NCBI GenBank assembly: GCA_019455065.1
Contig: JACFNC010000001.1
Coordinates: 186,001-250,000, forward strand
DNA length: 64,000 nt
Source of the DNA: Rhodospirillales bacterium
GTDB lineage: Bacteria > Pseudomonadota > Alphaproteobacteria > Rhodospirillales > Magnetospirillaceae
Direction: 5' to 3'
Shown piece by piece: positions 11,479 to 20,839 of the stretch. A model generated the notes under the pieces. That model was not told the DNA's origin and ran no database searches. It was given only the letters and a program-made list of their open reading frames with translations. Made by a program: the position numbers and the translations under genes. The first letter of the stretch is position 1. The number at the start of each line of letters is the position of its first letter.

Positions 11479-13635
11479 TCATTCCGTCTCCTCCGCCTTG
11501 CTCACCCGGCACAAGAGGGCCCGCAGCTGATAGGTGCCCATCGCCGGATCGTAAGGCGGCTGATTGTCGGTGAGCAAGTTCACGTTGGCCTTCCACACCC
11601 CGTATTCGGGCCCAGGTTCGTCGGGAAACCACCAGCCGTGCTCGGCGCTGATGACGCGCGGGTCGATGCCCGTGGTCAGCTTGGCCTTCTGGCGCATGCG
11701 TCCGCGCCTGGTTTCGATCCACATCCAGTCACCCTCGGCGATGCCGTGGCGCGCCGCGGTGTCGGGATGGATTTCGGCGCGTGGATGGCGATAGGCCTTG
11801 CGGAGGCGGGAAAGCTGTCGGTGCTCGGAATTGAAGAAGAACGGAATGCGCCCGCCGGTGGTCAGAACGAGCGGGAATTCGGCGGCGACGTCCGGCGTCC
11901 GCAGCGGGCTTTCCGGTGGCTCCTCGTAATAGGGCAGGGGCGCGTAACCCATCTGTTCGAGGCGGGTGGAATAGAGTTCGATCTTGCCGGTGGGCGTGCG
12001 GAAGCCACTGTCCTCGTATTTGCGGTATTTCATCGGCAGCGTGACGAAGCCCTTTTCCCGCATCTCGCGGAAGCTCAGGCCGACCGCGCCCTGCGCCAGT
12101 TGCTGATTGAGCACCTCCTCGACGGACTCGGTGCCCACCTCCAGATTCATTCGCCGCGCCAGCTCGACGAAAATCTCCTCATCGGACTTGCATTCCCCGA
12201 CGCGCACCGCCCGCTGCTGGGCGAGCACGACATTTCCGGAAATGGTCGGGAGTCCGGCGAGTTGGTCGAGCTCCGGCCAGGAGGCCGCGGGCAGCACGAT
12301 GTCGGCGAGTTCCGCCGTCGGTGTCATGAAGAGGTCGGCGTTGACCAGGAAATCGACCTTCATCAGGGCATCGTAGACCTGCGCGCTGTTGGCATAGGTG
12401 GTCAGCGTGTTGTTGCCAAAGATCAGGAAGGCCTTGACCGGGTAAGGTTTGCCTTCGCGCATGGCCTGGATCAGCGTGGGGATGTGGGCGGCCGGCAGGT
12501 CGGCCCCTTCGCCGCAGAGCATCTTGAACCGGTCGGCGCCCAGGCGCTTGGCGTGGACCTCGGGCGTCAGGTTCTCGATGAGACTGGGGAATCGCCCGAG
12601 ACCCTTCATGCCGAAGACCCAGGCGCCGGGCACGTCGACGTTGCCGGTGATGGCGGGCAACAGCGACACCGCGCGCACCGTCTGGATGCAGTTCGGGGTG
12701 TGTTCGAGGGCGCAGCCCCACTCCATCATGGCCGGCCGCGTCTGCGCGAACATGCGCGCGGCGGCGCGGACCTGGTCGGCCGCCACCCAGGTGATGGGTT
12801 CCGCCCATTCCGGCGTGTACGGCTTTACATGAGCGGCCAGCGCGTCAAAGCCGTATGTGTTCTTCTCGACGAAGGGGGCGTCGTACAGCCCCTCTCCAAT
12901 AATCACGTGGAGCATGGCGAGCGCCAGGGCGTCGTCGGTGCCGGGCCGCACGCGAAGCCACAGGTCGGCGCGCTTCGCAAGCTCGGTCTGCCGCGGGTCC
13001 ACGACGATCACCTTGGGATTGTCGGACAGCGAGTCGCGGACCACGAAGCGGGTTTCGCCGTCCGGCCCGGAATTGAGGGGGTTGTGGCCCCAGTACAGGA
13101 TGCACTGCGGCTTTACGTCGCCCGTGAAGTCACCGACCGGGAAGTCGCCGAAGGTCAGCAGGCAGGTGTTGACGCGAGGGTGGAAGCACTGCGCGAAGCC
13201 GGGCTCGCACCAGTTGGGCGTGCCCAGCGCATGACCGAAACGCGACACCCAGCGAATGTGATGGCGTCCCGTGCCGGTGCCGAGGGCGATGGCCTCGGGG
13301 CCGAACTCCTCGCGAATCTCGAGAAGCTTGCCGGCAATGGTATCGAGGGCCTCGTCCCAGGTGATGCGTTGCCACTTGCCCGATCCACGCGGGCCGACCC
13401 GCTTGAGGGGATGCTTCAGGCGGTCTGGATGGTAGACGAGATCGCGTGTCACGGTTCCTATGGGACACAGGCGACCGCGATTGAGGGGGGAAGCGGGGTC
13501 GCCTTCGACCTTGATCAGTTCGCCGTCGCGGACGTGAAGGAGCGCGCCACAGCCGCCGTGGCAGCTTCGGCACACGCTCTTGAAAACGTGCGTCGTGCCG
13601 GGGGTCGCCGCGGTTGCACCTCGATCTCGTTCCAT
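11479..13635 (-). CDS. Molybdopterin oxidoreductase with N-terminal [4Fe-4S] domain (DMSO reductase superfamily)
   Basis: 718 residues from the ATG at 13635, chosen for its GAGAGAGGGAG ribosome site; the frame stays open further upstream but that part overlaps the opposite gene. C22, C25, C29 and C57 form the [4Fe-4S] site, followed by GRLCPIGTVTRDLVYHPDRL and the molybdopterin-binding blocks (WDEALDTIAGKLLEI; later VDPRQTELAKRADLWL). A Cys in QCFHPR is my best candidate for the Mo ligand. The C-terminal MGD-binding domain ends near TYQLRALLC. No signal peptide is visible, so it is probably cytoplasmic. The substrate is unknown. Facing a transhydroxylase-type enzyme, it could oxidise the hydroxylated ring product, as hydroxyhydroquinone dehydrogenases do; this is inference. 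Confidence 0.85.
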   Translation of the reverse strand: MERDRGATAATPGTTHVFKSVCRSCHGGCGALLHVRDGELIKVEGDPASPLNRGRLCPIGTVTRDLVYHPDRLKHPLKRVGPRGSGKWQRITWDEALDTIAGKLLEIREEFGPEAIALGTGTGRHHIRWVSRFGHALGTPNWCEPGFAQCFHPRVNTCLLTFGDFPVGDFTGDVKPQCILYWGHNPLNSGPDGETRFVVRDSLSDNPKVIVVDPRQTELAKRADLWLRVRPGTDDALALAMLHVIIGEGLYDAPFVEKNTYGFDALAAHVKPYTPEWAEPITWVAADQVRAAARMFAQTRPAMMEWGCALEHTPNCIQTVRAVSLLPAITGNVDVPGAWVFGMKGLGRFPSLIENLTPEVHAKRLGADRFKMLCGEGADLPAAHIPTLIQAMREGKPYPVKAFLIFGNNTLTTYANSAQVYDALMKVDFLVNADLFMTPTAELADIVLPAASWPELDQLAGLPTISGNVVLAQQRAVRVGECKSDEEIFVELARRMNLEVGTESVEEVLNQQLAQGAVGLSFREMREKGFVTLPMKYRKYEDSGFRTPTGKIELYSTRLEQMGYAPLPYYEEPPESPLRTPDVAAEFPLVLTTGGRIPFFFNSEHRQLSRLRKAYRHPRAEIHPDTAARHGIAEGDWMWIETRRGRMRQKAKLTTGIDPRVISAEHGWWFPDEPGPEYGVWKANVNLLTDNQPPYDPAMGTYQLRALLCRVSKAEETE

Positions 13636-13714
13636 GGGCTCCCTCTCTCGGCTGGGCACGTTCGTTCTTGGCGCCCCATAGAAATACCCGTCTGCCGCCG
13701 CGTCAACCGGGCGA

Positions 13715-13740
13715 TCTCCAAAATCGATCGCTATCGGAGA
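13715..13740. promoter_or_regulatory. Candidate operator in the divergent region between the two molybdoenzyme genes
   Basis: The 181-bp gap (13636-13816) separates divergent genes. It contains TCTCC (13715-13719) and GGAGA (13736-13740) as inverted half-sites around an ATCGAT core. A divergent gap in a LysR-encoding block is the expected location for the regulator's site, and a TATACT hexamer (13773-13778) could be a -10 element for the rightward genes. The match to any defined operator is weak. Confidence 0.25.
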
Positions 13741-13816
13741 ACTCTGCATCAATAGGCTGTTGCCCCCTTTCCTATACTGGCCTGAAACGCCGTGGAAACA
13801 CGAGGAGAGCGGGGCT

Positions 13817-16813
13817 GTGAAATTTTCGCTGCTGTTGTTCGGATTGTTGCAGGCGCTGCGGGTGCAGGCCAAGCGGTACCCGCAGTTCGCAAAGCGGCTG
13901 CGCGAGAAGAATTTCACCGCCCAGATGATGGCGTTGGACACCCGAGGGGGGCGCTGGTTCACATTCCAGGACGGCCGCATCCTGTCGAAAAAGGGCCTCC
14001 ATCCTTCGCCGGACGTCACGCTGTCCTTCGCCACCGAGGAGGTCGGCGCGCGCCTGATGACGCCGCCGCTGAAGGAACTCGAACAGGTCGAGGCCATCAA
14101 GAATTTCCAGATGTCCATGGACGGACCGGACGAGCTTAGCCTCTGGTTCACCCAGACCATCATGCTGATGCGCCAGCAGGGGATCGAATACGGTACGCCC
14201 ATGCCGGACGGGACGACCCGCTACGTGTCCCACACCAACGGCGGCCCGATGTTCGTCTACGTCAGGAACGGCAAGATCGTTCGCATCACGCCGATCGAAT
14301 TCACGGAAGAGGACGCGCCCTCCTGGACCATCGAGGCACGCGGCAAGCGCTTCACGCCGCCGCGCCGCACCTCGCTGGCACCGCATTCGATGTGCCAGAA
14401 GTCGACGGTCTATTCGCCCGATCGCCTGCTTTATCCGATGAAGCGGGTCGATTTCGATCCGAACGGTGAACGCAACTGCCAGAACCGCGGCATTTCCGGC
14501 TATGAACGGATCAGCTGGGACGAGGCGCTCGACATCGTCGCGGGCGAGATCAAGCGGGTGAAACGCGAGCACGGCCAGGGCGCCATCATGGGCACCCACG
14601 GTTCGCACCACACCTGGGGCAACCTCGGCTACTACATCAGCTCGGCGTTCAAGTTCTTCAACATCATCGGCACCACCAAGGTCGTCCACAACCCTGACAG
14701 CTGGGAAGGCTGGTACTGGGGCGCGATGCATCACTTCGGCTACAGCATGCGCCTTGGCCAAACCGAGACCTACAGCTGCGTCGAAGACCTGATGAAGGAT
14801 GCCGAGATGGTGGTCTTCTGGTCGGCCGACCCGGAGACGACCAGCGGCTCCTATGCCGCCTTCGAGGGCACCCCGCGCCGCCTGTGGCTGAACGAACTCG
14901 GCATCGAGGTCGTCCATATCGACCCCTACTACAATAACTCGGCGTCGCTGATCGGCGGCAAGTGGCTGGCGCCCAAGCCGGGCACCGATGCGGCGCTGGC
15001 CTTCGCCATCGCCCACGTCTGGTTGACCGAAGGGCTTTACGACAAGAAGTTCGTGGCCGAGCGCACCGTGGGCTTCGACAAATGGGCCGATTACGTGCTC
15101 GGCAAGGAAGACGGTATTCCAAAGACGCCGGAGTGGCAGGAAGGCGAGACGGGTATTCCGGCTCGCGAGGCCCGCGCCCTGGCCCGCCAGTGGGGCAGGA
15201 AGAAGACCTATCTCGGGGCTGGCGGCTGGGGCAACGGCCATGGCGGAGCCTGCCGCTCGGCCACCGGCATCCAGTGGGCGCGCACCCTGGCCTGCCTGAT
15301 GGGCATGCAGGGCATGGGCCGGCCGGGCGTCAACTACGGCTGCATGCAATGGGGCACGCCGATCGACATCCGCTTCTACTTTCCCGGCTACGCCGACGGC
15401 GGTCTCTCGGGCGATCTCGAAGGTACGGGCCTCGCCATCAACCTGTATCAGCGCATGCCGCAGTTGCCGACCTACAACCCTTCGACGCAGAAGATTCCGC
15501 GCCTCCAGATTCCCGAAGCGATCCTCGAAGGGAAAGCCGAAGGCTATCCGTGGGACGGCAAGACCATCGAAGGACAGTTCCGCAAGTTCAGCTATCCTGC
15601 GCCGGGCCACTCGCCGGTCAAGATGATGTACAAGATCGGCGGCGCCTCGATCGGCACGATGAACGACAGCAACCGGTACGTTAAGGCGTATCGCACGGAC
15701 GCGCTCGAGTTCGTCGTCAATCAGTCGATCTGGTTCGAGGGCGAGGCCAAGTTCGCCGACCTCATCCTGCCCGCCTGTACCCAGTTCGAACGCTGGGACA
15801 TCAGCGAGTTCGGCGGCACCGGCGGCTACGCCCTGCACGGGCAGACGCAGATGAACCATCGCGTCATTCTGCTCCAGCACAAGTGCATCGAACCGCTGGG
15901 AGAATCCCGCTCCGACTTCCAGATTTTCCTGGATATCCTGACCCGCCTTGGGCATAGCGCCTATTTTTCCGAGGGCCAGACGGAATTCGACTGGGTCAAA
16001 CGCATGTTTGACGCCTCGGATCTGCCCAAGCACATCTCCTGGAAGACCTTCTTGAAGAAGGGCTATTTCGTTGTCCCGGCGCTGCCCGAGGGCCGGCGCG
16101 ACCCGGTGGCGCTGCGTTGGTTCTACGAGGGCCGCAAGAAGGACGTTCCCGAGCCGCACCCGCTGCCCGGCGACTATACCGAGCAGTTCCTCGAAGGCTT
16201 GCAGACCCAGTCCGGCAAGTTCGAGTTCGAGTGCAACAGCTTGAAGCGCTTCGATCCCGACGATCCGGAGCGGCCGCCGATCGTGAAGTATCTTCGCTCT
16301 TGGGAAGGTCCAGGCACCGAACTCTACGATGCCTATCCGTTGCAGCTCATATCGCCGCACTCGCGTTTCAGCTATCACACGCTGAGCGACGGCAAGGCCA
16401 GCGCGGTCAACGACATCAAGGAGCACCGCGTTCTCGTCGACGGCTACTATTACTGGGTCGTGCGCATCAACGAGATCGACGCCAAGAAGCGGGGCATTAC
16501 GGAGCACGACCTCGTGCGGGTGTTCAACGACCGCGGCACGGTCATCTGCGCCGCGCATCTGACCAACCGCCTGCCCGAAGGCACCGTGCACGCTTACGAA
16601 TCGTCAGCGGTGTACGATCCGCTGGGCGAGCCCGGCCATTCGGCCGACCGCGGCGGCTGCATCAACCAGCTCACCCCGAAGCGCTCCATCGCAAAGAAGG
16701 TCACCGGCACGGCGGCGAATTCCTGTCTGGTCCAGGTGGAGCTGTGGGACGGAAGCGGCGAATTGCGTTCGGCGTCGCGTGATGCGCGATCGGAACTGGT
16801 GCCGGCGGAGTAG
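13817..16813 (+). CDS. Transhydroxylase/resorcinol-hydroxylase-type molybdopterin large subunit with N-terminal SCP2-like domain
   Basis: 998 residues from the GTG at 13817 (GAGGAG upstream); an ATG at 13760 would add 19 residues. About 1-120 resembles an SCP2-type fold ([35 protein letters not shown]). The rest matches the pyrogallol-phloroglucinol transhydroxylase alpha family: it lacks the N-terminal [4Fe-4S] cysteines, and H264, D294 and S295 are spaced exactly like the known H144, D174 and Mo-ligand S175 of the Pelobacter enzyme, with Y525 near the place of Y404. The family moves or adds ring hydroxyls without O2. The next gene encodes its FeS partner. Exact substrate unknown; resorcinol or another polyphenol is likeliest. 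Confidence 0.85.
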   Translation: MKFSLLLFGLLQALRVQAKRYPQFAKRLREKNFTAQMMALDTRGGRWFTFQDGRILSKKGLHPSPDVTLSFATEEVGARLMTPPLKELEQVEAIKNFQMSMDGPDELSLWFTQTIMLMRQQGIEYGTPMPDGTTRYVSHTNGGPMFVYVRNGKIVRITPIEFTEEDAPSWTIEARGKRFTPPRRTSLAPHSMCQKSTVYSPDRLLYPMKRVDFDPNGERNCQNRGISGYERISWDEALDIVAGEIKRVKREHGQGAIMGTHGSHHTWGNLGYYISSAFKFFNIIGTTKVVHNPDSWEGWYWGAMHHFGYSMRLGQTETYSCVEDLMKDAEMVVFWSADPETTSGSYAAFEGTPRRLWLNELGIEVVHIDPYYNNSASLIGGKWLAPKPGTDAALAFAIAHVWLTEGLYDKKFVAERTVGFDKWADYVLGKEDGIPKTPEWQEGETGIPAREARALARQWGRKKTYLGAGGWGNGHGGACRSATGIQWARTLACLMGMQGMGRPGVNYGCMQWGTPIDIRFYFPGYADGGLSGDLEGTGLAINLYQRMPQLPTYNPSTQKIPRLQIPEAILEGKAEGYPWDGKTIEGQFRKFSYPAPGHSPVKMMYKIGGASIGTMNDSNRYVKAYRTDALEFVVNQSIWFEGEAKFADLILPACTQFERWDISEFGGTGGYALHGQTQMNHRVILLQHKCIEPLGESRSDFQIFLDILTRLGHSAYFSEGQTEFDWVKRMFDASDLPKHISWKTFLKKGYFVVPALPEGRRDPVALRWFYEGRKKDVPEPHPLPGDYTEQFLEGLQTQSGKFEFECNSLKRFDPDDPERPPIVKYLRSWEGPGTELYDAYPLQLISPHSRFSYHTLSDGKASAVNDIKEHRVLVDGYYYWVVRINEIDAKKRGITEHDLVRVFNDRGTVICAAHLTNRLPEGTVHAYESSAVYDPLGEPGHSADRGGCINQLTPKRSIAKKVTGTAANSCLVQVELWDGSGELRSASRDARSELVPAE

Positions 16814-16825
16814 GGGGCGGCGGAC

Positions 16826-17686
16826 ATGAAGAAGTGGAACCTGATCGTCGACCTGGCCAAGTGCTTCAACTGCAACAATTGCGCCCTGGCCGTTCACGAC
16901 GAATACCATGGCAACGAGCATCCGGGCGTGGCGGCGGAGATGCCGCGCCAGGGGCATCGTTGGATCGACGTGCTGCAGCGCGAGCGCGGCGTCTATCCGA
17001 TGATCGACGTCGTCTCGATGCCGGTGACGTGCAACCACTGCGACGATCCGCCCTGCCTGAAGGCGGCCCGCGACGGAGCAGTCACGAAGCGGGCCGACGG
17101 CATCGTCGTCATCGTGCCCGAGAAGGCCAAGGGGCAGCGCCAGATCATGGAAGCGTGCCCCTACGGCGCCGTGTGGTGGAACGATGAAAAGAATCTCCCG
17201 CAGGCATGGCCCTTCGACGCGCATCTGCTCGATTCCGGGTGGACCAAGACCCGGGCCTCGCAGGTCTGTCCGACGGAGGCGATCCGTACCCTTCGCCTCG
17301 AGGACGACGAGATGCTCCGCATGGTGGCGGAAGAGGGCTTGGAGGTCTTGCACCCCGAATATGGCACCAAACCGCGCGTCTACTACAAGAACCTGGATCG
17401 TTGGCGCAAAGCCTTCGTCGGGGGCAGCCTGGCGGGGGTGATCGACGGGGTCGTCGAGTGCCTGTCCGACATTCGCGTCGAGTTGTCGAAGGATGGCAGG
17501 ACGGTCGGAACCGCGACCACGGACACCTTCGGCGACTTCCGGATCGACGGCCTGCCCGAGGGCAGCGGGCGGTATCGCGTGGAGATATTCGATCCCCGCT
17601 TTGGCAGCAAGGAGATCGAAGTCGATCTCGGAACGAGCGTTTATCTCGGTGCCATTATGCTAAGCGGGCCGGAGGCCCGGCCATGA
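16826..17686 (+). CDS. Iron-sulfur small subunit of the transhydroxylase-type molybdoenzyme, with C-terminal beta-sandwich
   Basis: 286 residues. Ferredoxin-like cysteines: C13, C16, C19; a CNHCDDPPC group near 73-81; then single ACP and VCP sites, eight in total, enough for two cubanes, although the Pelobacter beta subunit is described with three. After about residue 205 comes a Cna/transthyretin-like beta domain (DIRVELSKDG, TDTFGDFRIDGLPEGSGRYRV), the same extra domain found in transhydroxylase beta subunits. No twin-arginine signal is present. It starts 12 bases after the large subunit and its stop overlaps the next start by 4 bases (ATGA), so the three genes are translationally linked. 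Confidence 0.9.
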   Translation: MKKWNLIVDLAKCFNCNNCALAVHDEYHGNEHPGVAAEMPRQGHRWIDVLQRERGVYPMIDVVSMPVTCNHCDDPPCLKAARDGAVTKRADGIVVIVPEKAKGQRQIMEACPYGAVWWNDEKNLPQAWPFDAHLLDSGWTKTRASQVCPTEAIRTLRLEDDEMLRMVAEEGLEVLHPEYGTKPRVYYKNLDRWRKAFVGGSLAGVIDGVVECLSDIRVELSKDGRTVGTATTDTFGDFRIDGLPEGSGRYRVEIFDPRFGSKEIEVDLGTSVYLGAIMLSGPEARP

Positions 17687-18621
17687 GCGCGGTCAACGCC
17701 CTGTCGCCTCTTTCCATCGGATGGATCGGGGCTGGCCGCATGGGGTGCGCGATGGCGGCGCGCCTGCTCGGGGCCGGCGCCGCCGTGAAGGTGTGGAACC
17801 GCACCGCCGCCAAGGCTGCGCCGCTCGCCGAATTGGGGGCGCGGATTGTCGATTCGCCGTCCGACCTGGCCGGCTGCGACGTGGTGTTCACCATGGTGGC
17901 GGGGCCGGACAGCTTTCTCGACGTGACCACGGGAGCGGGCGGCGTGCTCACGCACCCGGAGCAGACGCCCGGCGTGCTGATCGACTGCACCACGATCTCC
18001 GCCGAGGCGTCGGCTGCGGTTCGGCGTGCGGCCGCCGCCCGCGGTACCGCCATGCTCGACGCGCCGGTCAGCGGCAACGCCAAAGTGGTGGACGCCGGCA
18101 AGCTGAGCATCGTGGTATCCGGTGATCGGGCCGCGTTCGACAGGGCCAGGCCGCTCTTGGACGCCCTGGGTCGGGGCGTCAGCTACGTGGGCGAGGGAGA
18201 GCGCGCGCGAATCGTCAAGATTTGCCATAACGTCCTTCTCGGTGTGGTGGCGCAGTCGCTGGCCGAGATCACCGTGCTGGCCGAGAAGAACGGCATTCCG
18301 CGCCGAGCGTTCCACGCTTTCCTGAACGACAGCGTCATGGGATCGGCGTTCACGCGCTACAAGGCGCCCGCCTACGTGAACCTTGATCTTACCCCGACCT
18401 TCACATCGTCGTTGCTGCGCAAGGATCTCGATCTGGGGCTCGCCGCGGCCCGCGCCGCCGAGGTGCCGATGCCGCTGGCGGCGCAGGCGCGCGAGATCGT
18501 GCAGGGTTTGATCGGACAAGGTTACGGAGACGTCGATTTCGGGGCCCTGCTTGTGGTTGCGGCCAAGGCGGCCGGCCTCGAACTTGCGCCCGACGACGAG
18601 CCTGTCGGCACGGGCCTCTAG
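17683..18621 (+). CDS. NAD(P)-dependent beta-hydroxyacid dehydrogenase (3-hydroxyisobutyrate dehydrogenase family)
   Basis: 312 residues. N-terminal Rossmann motif GWIGAGRMGCAMA, substrate-binding DAPVSGNAKVVDAGKLS, and the catalytic-lysine helix RIVKICHNVLLGV place it in the family that oxidises 3-hydroxyisobutyrate, tartronate semialdehyde or 4-hydroxybutyrate-type acids. The ATG overlaps the FeS-subunit stop (ATGA, 17683-17686), so it belongs to the molybdoenzyme operon. Its role there is probably oxidation or reduction of a ring-fission hydroxyacid; the substrate cannot be read from sequence. An in-frame extension far upstream lies inside the preceding gene and is rejected. Confidence 0.88.
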   Translation: MSAVNALSPLSIGWIGAGRMGCAMAARLLGAGAAVKVWNRTAAKAAPLAELGARIVDSPSDLAGCDVVFTMVAGPDSFLDVTTGAGGVLTHPEQTPGVLIDCTTISAEASAAVRRAAAARGTAMLDAPVSGNAKVVDAGKLSIVVSGDRAAFDRARPLLDALGRGVSYVGEGERARIVKICHNVLLGVVAQSLAEITVLAEKNGIPRRAFHAFLNDSVMGSAFTRYKAPAYVNLDLTPTFTSSLLRKDLDLGLAAARAAEVPMPLAAQAREIVQGLIGQGYGDVDFGALLVVAAKAAGLELAPDDEPVGTGL

Positions 18622-18730
18622 GGCCCGAATCGTATCGCGGCCGTAGGACACCAGAGCGGCCATCATCGGGCGTGGACCTCGCCTGCGCGGGGCCGACGGA
18701 CCAAGAGGCAATGAGGGAGGAAAAACATCG

Positions 18731-19144
18731 ATGGCTTACATCTTTCATGAAGACGAGCTGCCAAGGCTGGTCTCGGTCGTTCCGGGACGTGAGCGGGTAT
18801 TCTTCGTAAGCAAGGAACTCGCCGACGTCGACACGATGCTGGCGGGCATCATGCGCTACGCCAAGGGCGCCTCATCGCCCTACCACTATCACGAGAACTG
18901 CGAGCACTTCTATTTCATCATGGAAGGCGTCGGCACCGTGGAGACGCCCGAGGGCGTCCGTCAGGTCGGTCCGGGCGACATGGTGTTCATCCCGGCCGAG
19001 GAACGGCATCGCCTGCGGGCCATCGACCCGCTGTTCTATTTCGAGTTCCAGGCGCCCAACCGCTTCCGCACGACGATCCTCGACGGTACCGAGGATGACC
19101 TGCGCTGGGAGCGGGTGGACGGCAAGATCTGGGTGCAGAGCTGA
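18731..19144 (+). CDS. Cupin-domain protein, metal site intact
   Basis: 137 residues, a single small beta-barrel. Cupin motif 1 is recognisable (HYHENCEHFYFIMEGVG, with H-x-H and a following acidic residue), as is motif 2 (GPGDMVFIPAEERHRL), so a divalent metal is probably bound. Small cupins of this kind serve as isomerases, decarboxylases, dioxygenases or sugar/ligand sensors. It begins 109 bases after the dehydrogenase with AGGGAGG upstream and is followed by a second cupin. Enzymatic processing of a ring-derived intermediate is plausible but unproven. Confidence 0.85.
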   Translation: MAYIFHEDELPRLVSVVPGRERVFFVSKELADVDTMLAGIMRYAKGASSPYHYHENCEHFYFIMEGVGTVETPEGVRQVGPGDMVFIPAEERHRLRAIDPLFYFEFQAPNRFRTTILDGTEDDLRWERVDGKIWVQS

Positions 19145-19157
19145 GGGAGAACGGGAC

Positions 19158-19508
19158 ATGGCCACGCAGTACATCAACACCAACGAAATCCCGCCCATCA
19201 GCCTGCCGGCCGGCATGGGCAAGGCCGCCGAGATACTCAACCGCGAGCTGTGCGGGGCGGAGAACGTCGTCGCCACCTTGCGTTGGCTGGGCGAGAGCGA
19301 CCGCTTCGACGCCGAGCCGAAGGCGGCCACCCATCAGCTCGTCTACCTCATGGAAGGCGCCGGGGTCATCACCCTGGGAGGAAAGGACTACAGCGTCGCC
19401 AAAGGAGCCGGCGTCTATCTCGGTCCGTCCGAGACGGCGAGCGTGCGCCCGCAGGGGCAATCGGCGCTGAAACTTTTCCATCTGGTCGTCCCGGAAAAGA
19501 AGGATTGA
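19158..19508 (+). CDS. Second cupin-fold protein, metal motif degenerate
   Basis: 116 residues from the ATG at 19158 (GGGAGAACGGG upstream), 13 bases after the first cupin. The fold pattern remains (HQLVYLMEGAGVITLGGKDY, then KGAGVYLGPSETASV), but the H-x-H pair and the motif-2 histidine are missing, so a normal cupin metal site is unlikely. It may pair with the preceding cupin as a heteromer or act as a binding protein. The two could stem from an old duplication, though they are now very different. Confidence 0.8.
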   Translation: MATQYINTNEIPPISLPAGMGKAAEILNRELCGAENVVATLRWLGESDRFDAEPKAATHQLVYLMEGAGVITLGGKDYSVAKGAGVYLGPSETASVRPQGQSALKLFHLVVPEKKD

Positions 19509-19585
19509 GGGGCCAGGCATCGGGTCCGCCGACAACAATAGACGGCCGCAGCGTGCGGCCGTGAAGAGGGGAGAGGAAGCGTGCT

Positions 19586-20812
19586 ATGACCAGGAAGATC
19601 CCAATGCCGGCTGGCGGGGGCTTGCGTGCGCTCGCCACGGCTGCCGTTCTCGGCACCGCGGCGCTGATGACGGTTCCCGCCCAGGCCGAAACCGTCATGG
19701 TGGGCGTGATCCTCACCTATTCCGGGCGCGACGCCGCGCTCGGGGATCAGATCGACAAGGCGATCCGGCTGTTCCAGAAGCTGCACGGCCATGAACTGCC
19801 GGACGGCGTCAAGGTCGAGCTGATTCGCCGCGACGACACAGGCCCCAATCCGGACGTCGCCAAACGTCTTGCCCAGGAACTGATCCTGCGCGAGAAGGTC
19901 GATATTCTTACCGGTGGCCAATGGACGCCGAACGCCATGGCGGTGGCGGCCCTCAGCAAGGAGGCCAAGATCCCCTTCGTCACCATGACGGCGGGCGGCA
20001 GCAAGGTGACTTTGCAGTCGCCCTATGTGGTGCGGACGGGGTGGACGCTGTGGCAGTCCAGCTATCCGCTCGGCCAATGGGCGGCCAAGAACGGCTTCAA
20101 GCGCGCCTACACGGCGGTCAGCGATTTCGCTCCCGGCCACGACGGTGAAGAGGCCTTCACCAAGGGCTTTTCCGAGAACGGCGGCGAGGTGATCGGCTCG
20201 GTCCGCATCCCGCTGAAGACCACCGACTATCTGCCCTTCCTGCAGAAGGTCAAGGATGCCAAGCCGGAAGTGCTCTATCACTTCAATCCCGGCGGGCCTC
20301 AGGCCACCGCCTTCATGAAGGCGCTGGCCGATATCGGCCTCACCAATTCGGACATCAAGATCATCGGGCCCGGCGACATCACCAGCGACGACGAGTTGCC
20401 CAACATGGGCAAGGCGCCGCTCGGCGTCATCACCATGCTGCAGTATTCGCCGGCCGCCACCCGGCAGGCGAACAAGGACTTCGTCGCCGCTTGGAAGAAG
20501 GAATACGGCGCCGATTCCGTGCCGACGTTCTTCGCGGTCGCCGGCTGGGACGGTATGCGCGCCATCTATGACGCGGTCGCCGCCCAGAAGGGCAAGATCG
20601 ACGCCGACAGGACGATGGAGTTCTTCAAGACCTGGGCGAATCCGGGCAGCCCGCGCGGTCCGGTGCGCCTCGACCCGGTGCACCGCGACATCGTGCAGCA
20701 TATGTACCTGCGCCGCGTTGAGGAGGTCGAAGGCAAGTTGGCCAACGTCGAGGTCGAAACGCTCCCTCAGATCGGCGATCCCTGGAAAACCGTGGTCCTC
20801 GGCAAGCAGTAA
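19586..20812 (+). CDS. ABC transporter periplasmic substrate-binding protein, Liv type
   Basis: 408 residues with a signal peptide (about 1-34: basic start, hydrophobic ATAAVLGTAALMTV, cleavage after AQA). The mature part is a type-I periplasmic binding protein of the branched-chain amino-acid group (VGVILTYSGRDAALGDQ, TGGQWTPNAMAVAALSKEAKIPFVTMTAGG). Liv-type systems also import aromatic acids, amides and urea. First gene of a complete five-gene importer inside the catabolic block, so it probably delivers the pathway substrate or a related acid. Confidence 0.9.
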   Translation: MTRKIPMPAGGGLRALATAAVLGTAALMTVPAQAETVMVGVILTYSGRDAALGDQIDKAIRLFQKLHGHELPDGVKVELIRRDDTGPNPDVAKRLAQELILREKVDILTGGQWTPNAMAVAALSKEAKIPFVTMTAGGSKVTLQSPYVVRTGWTLWQSSYPLGQWAAKNGFKRAYTAVSDFAPGHDGEEAFTKGFSENGGEVIGSVRIPLKTTDYLPFLQKVKDAKPEVLYHFNPGGPQATAFMKALADIGLTNSDIKIIGPGDITSDDELPNMGKAPLGVITMLQYSPAATRQANKDFVAAWKKEYGADSVPTFFAVAGWDGMRAIYDAVAAQKGKIDADRTMEFFKTWANPGSPRGPVRLDPVHRDIVQHMYLRRVEEVEGKLANVEVETLPQIGDPWKTVVLGKQ

Positions 20813-20839
20813 CCAGGCCCGGTCAAAGGGGAGGGGCGG

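Noticed and set aside
13772-16591. A 2.8-kb minus-strand open frame opposite the transhydroxylase large subunit.
   Set aside because: No recognisable motif; amino-acid composition is that of a shadow frame. The plus-strand enzyme has conserved catalytic residues.
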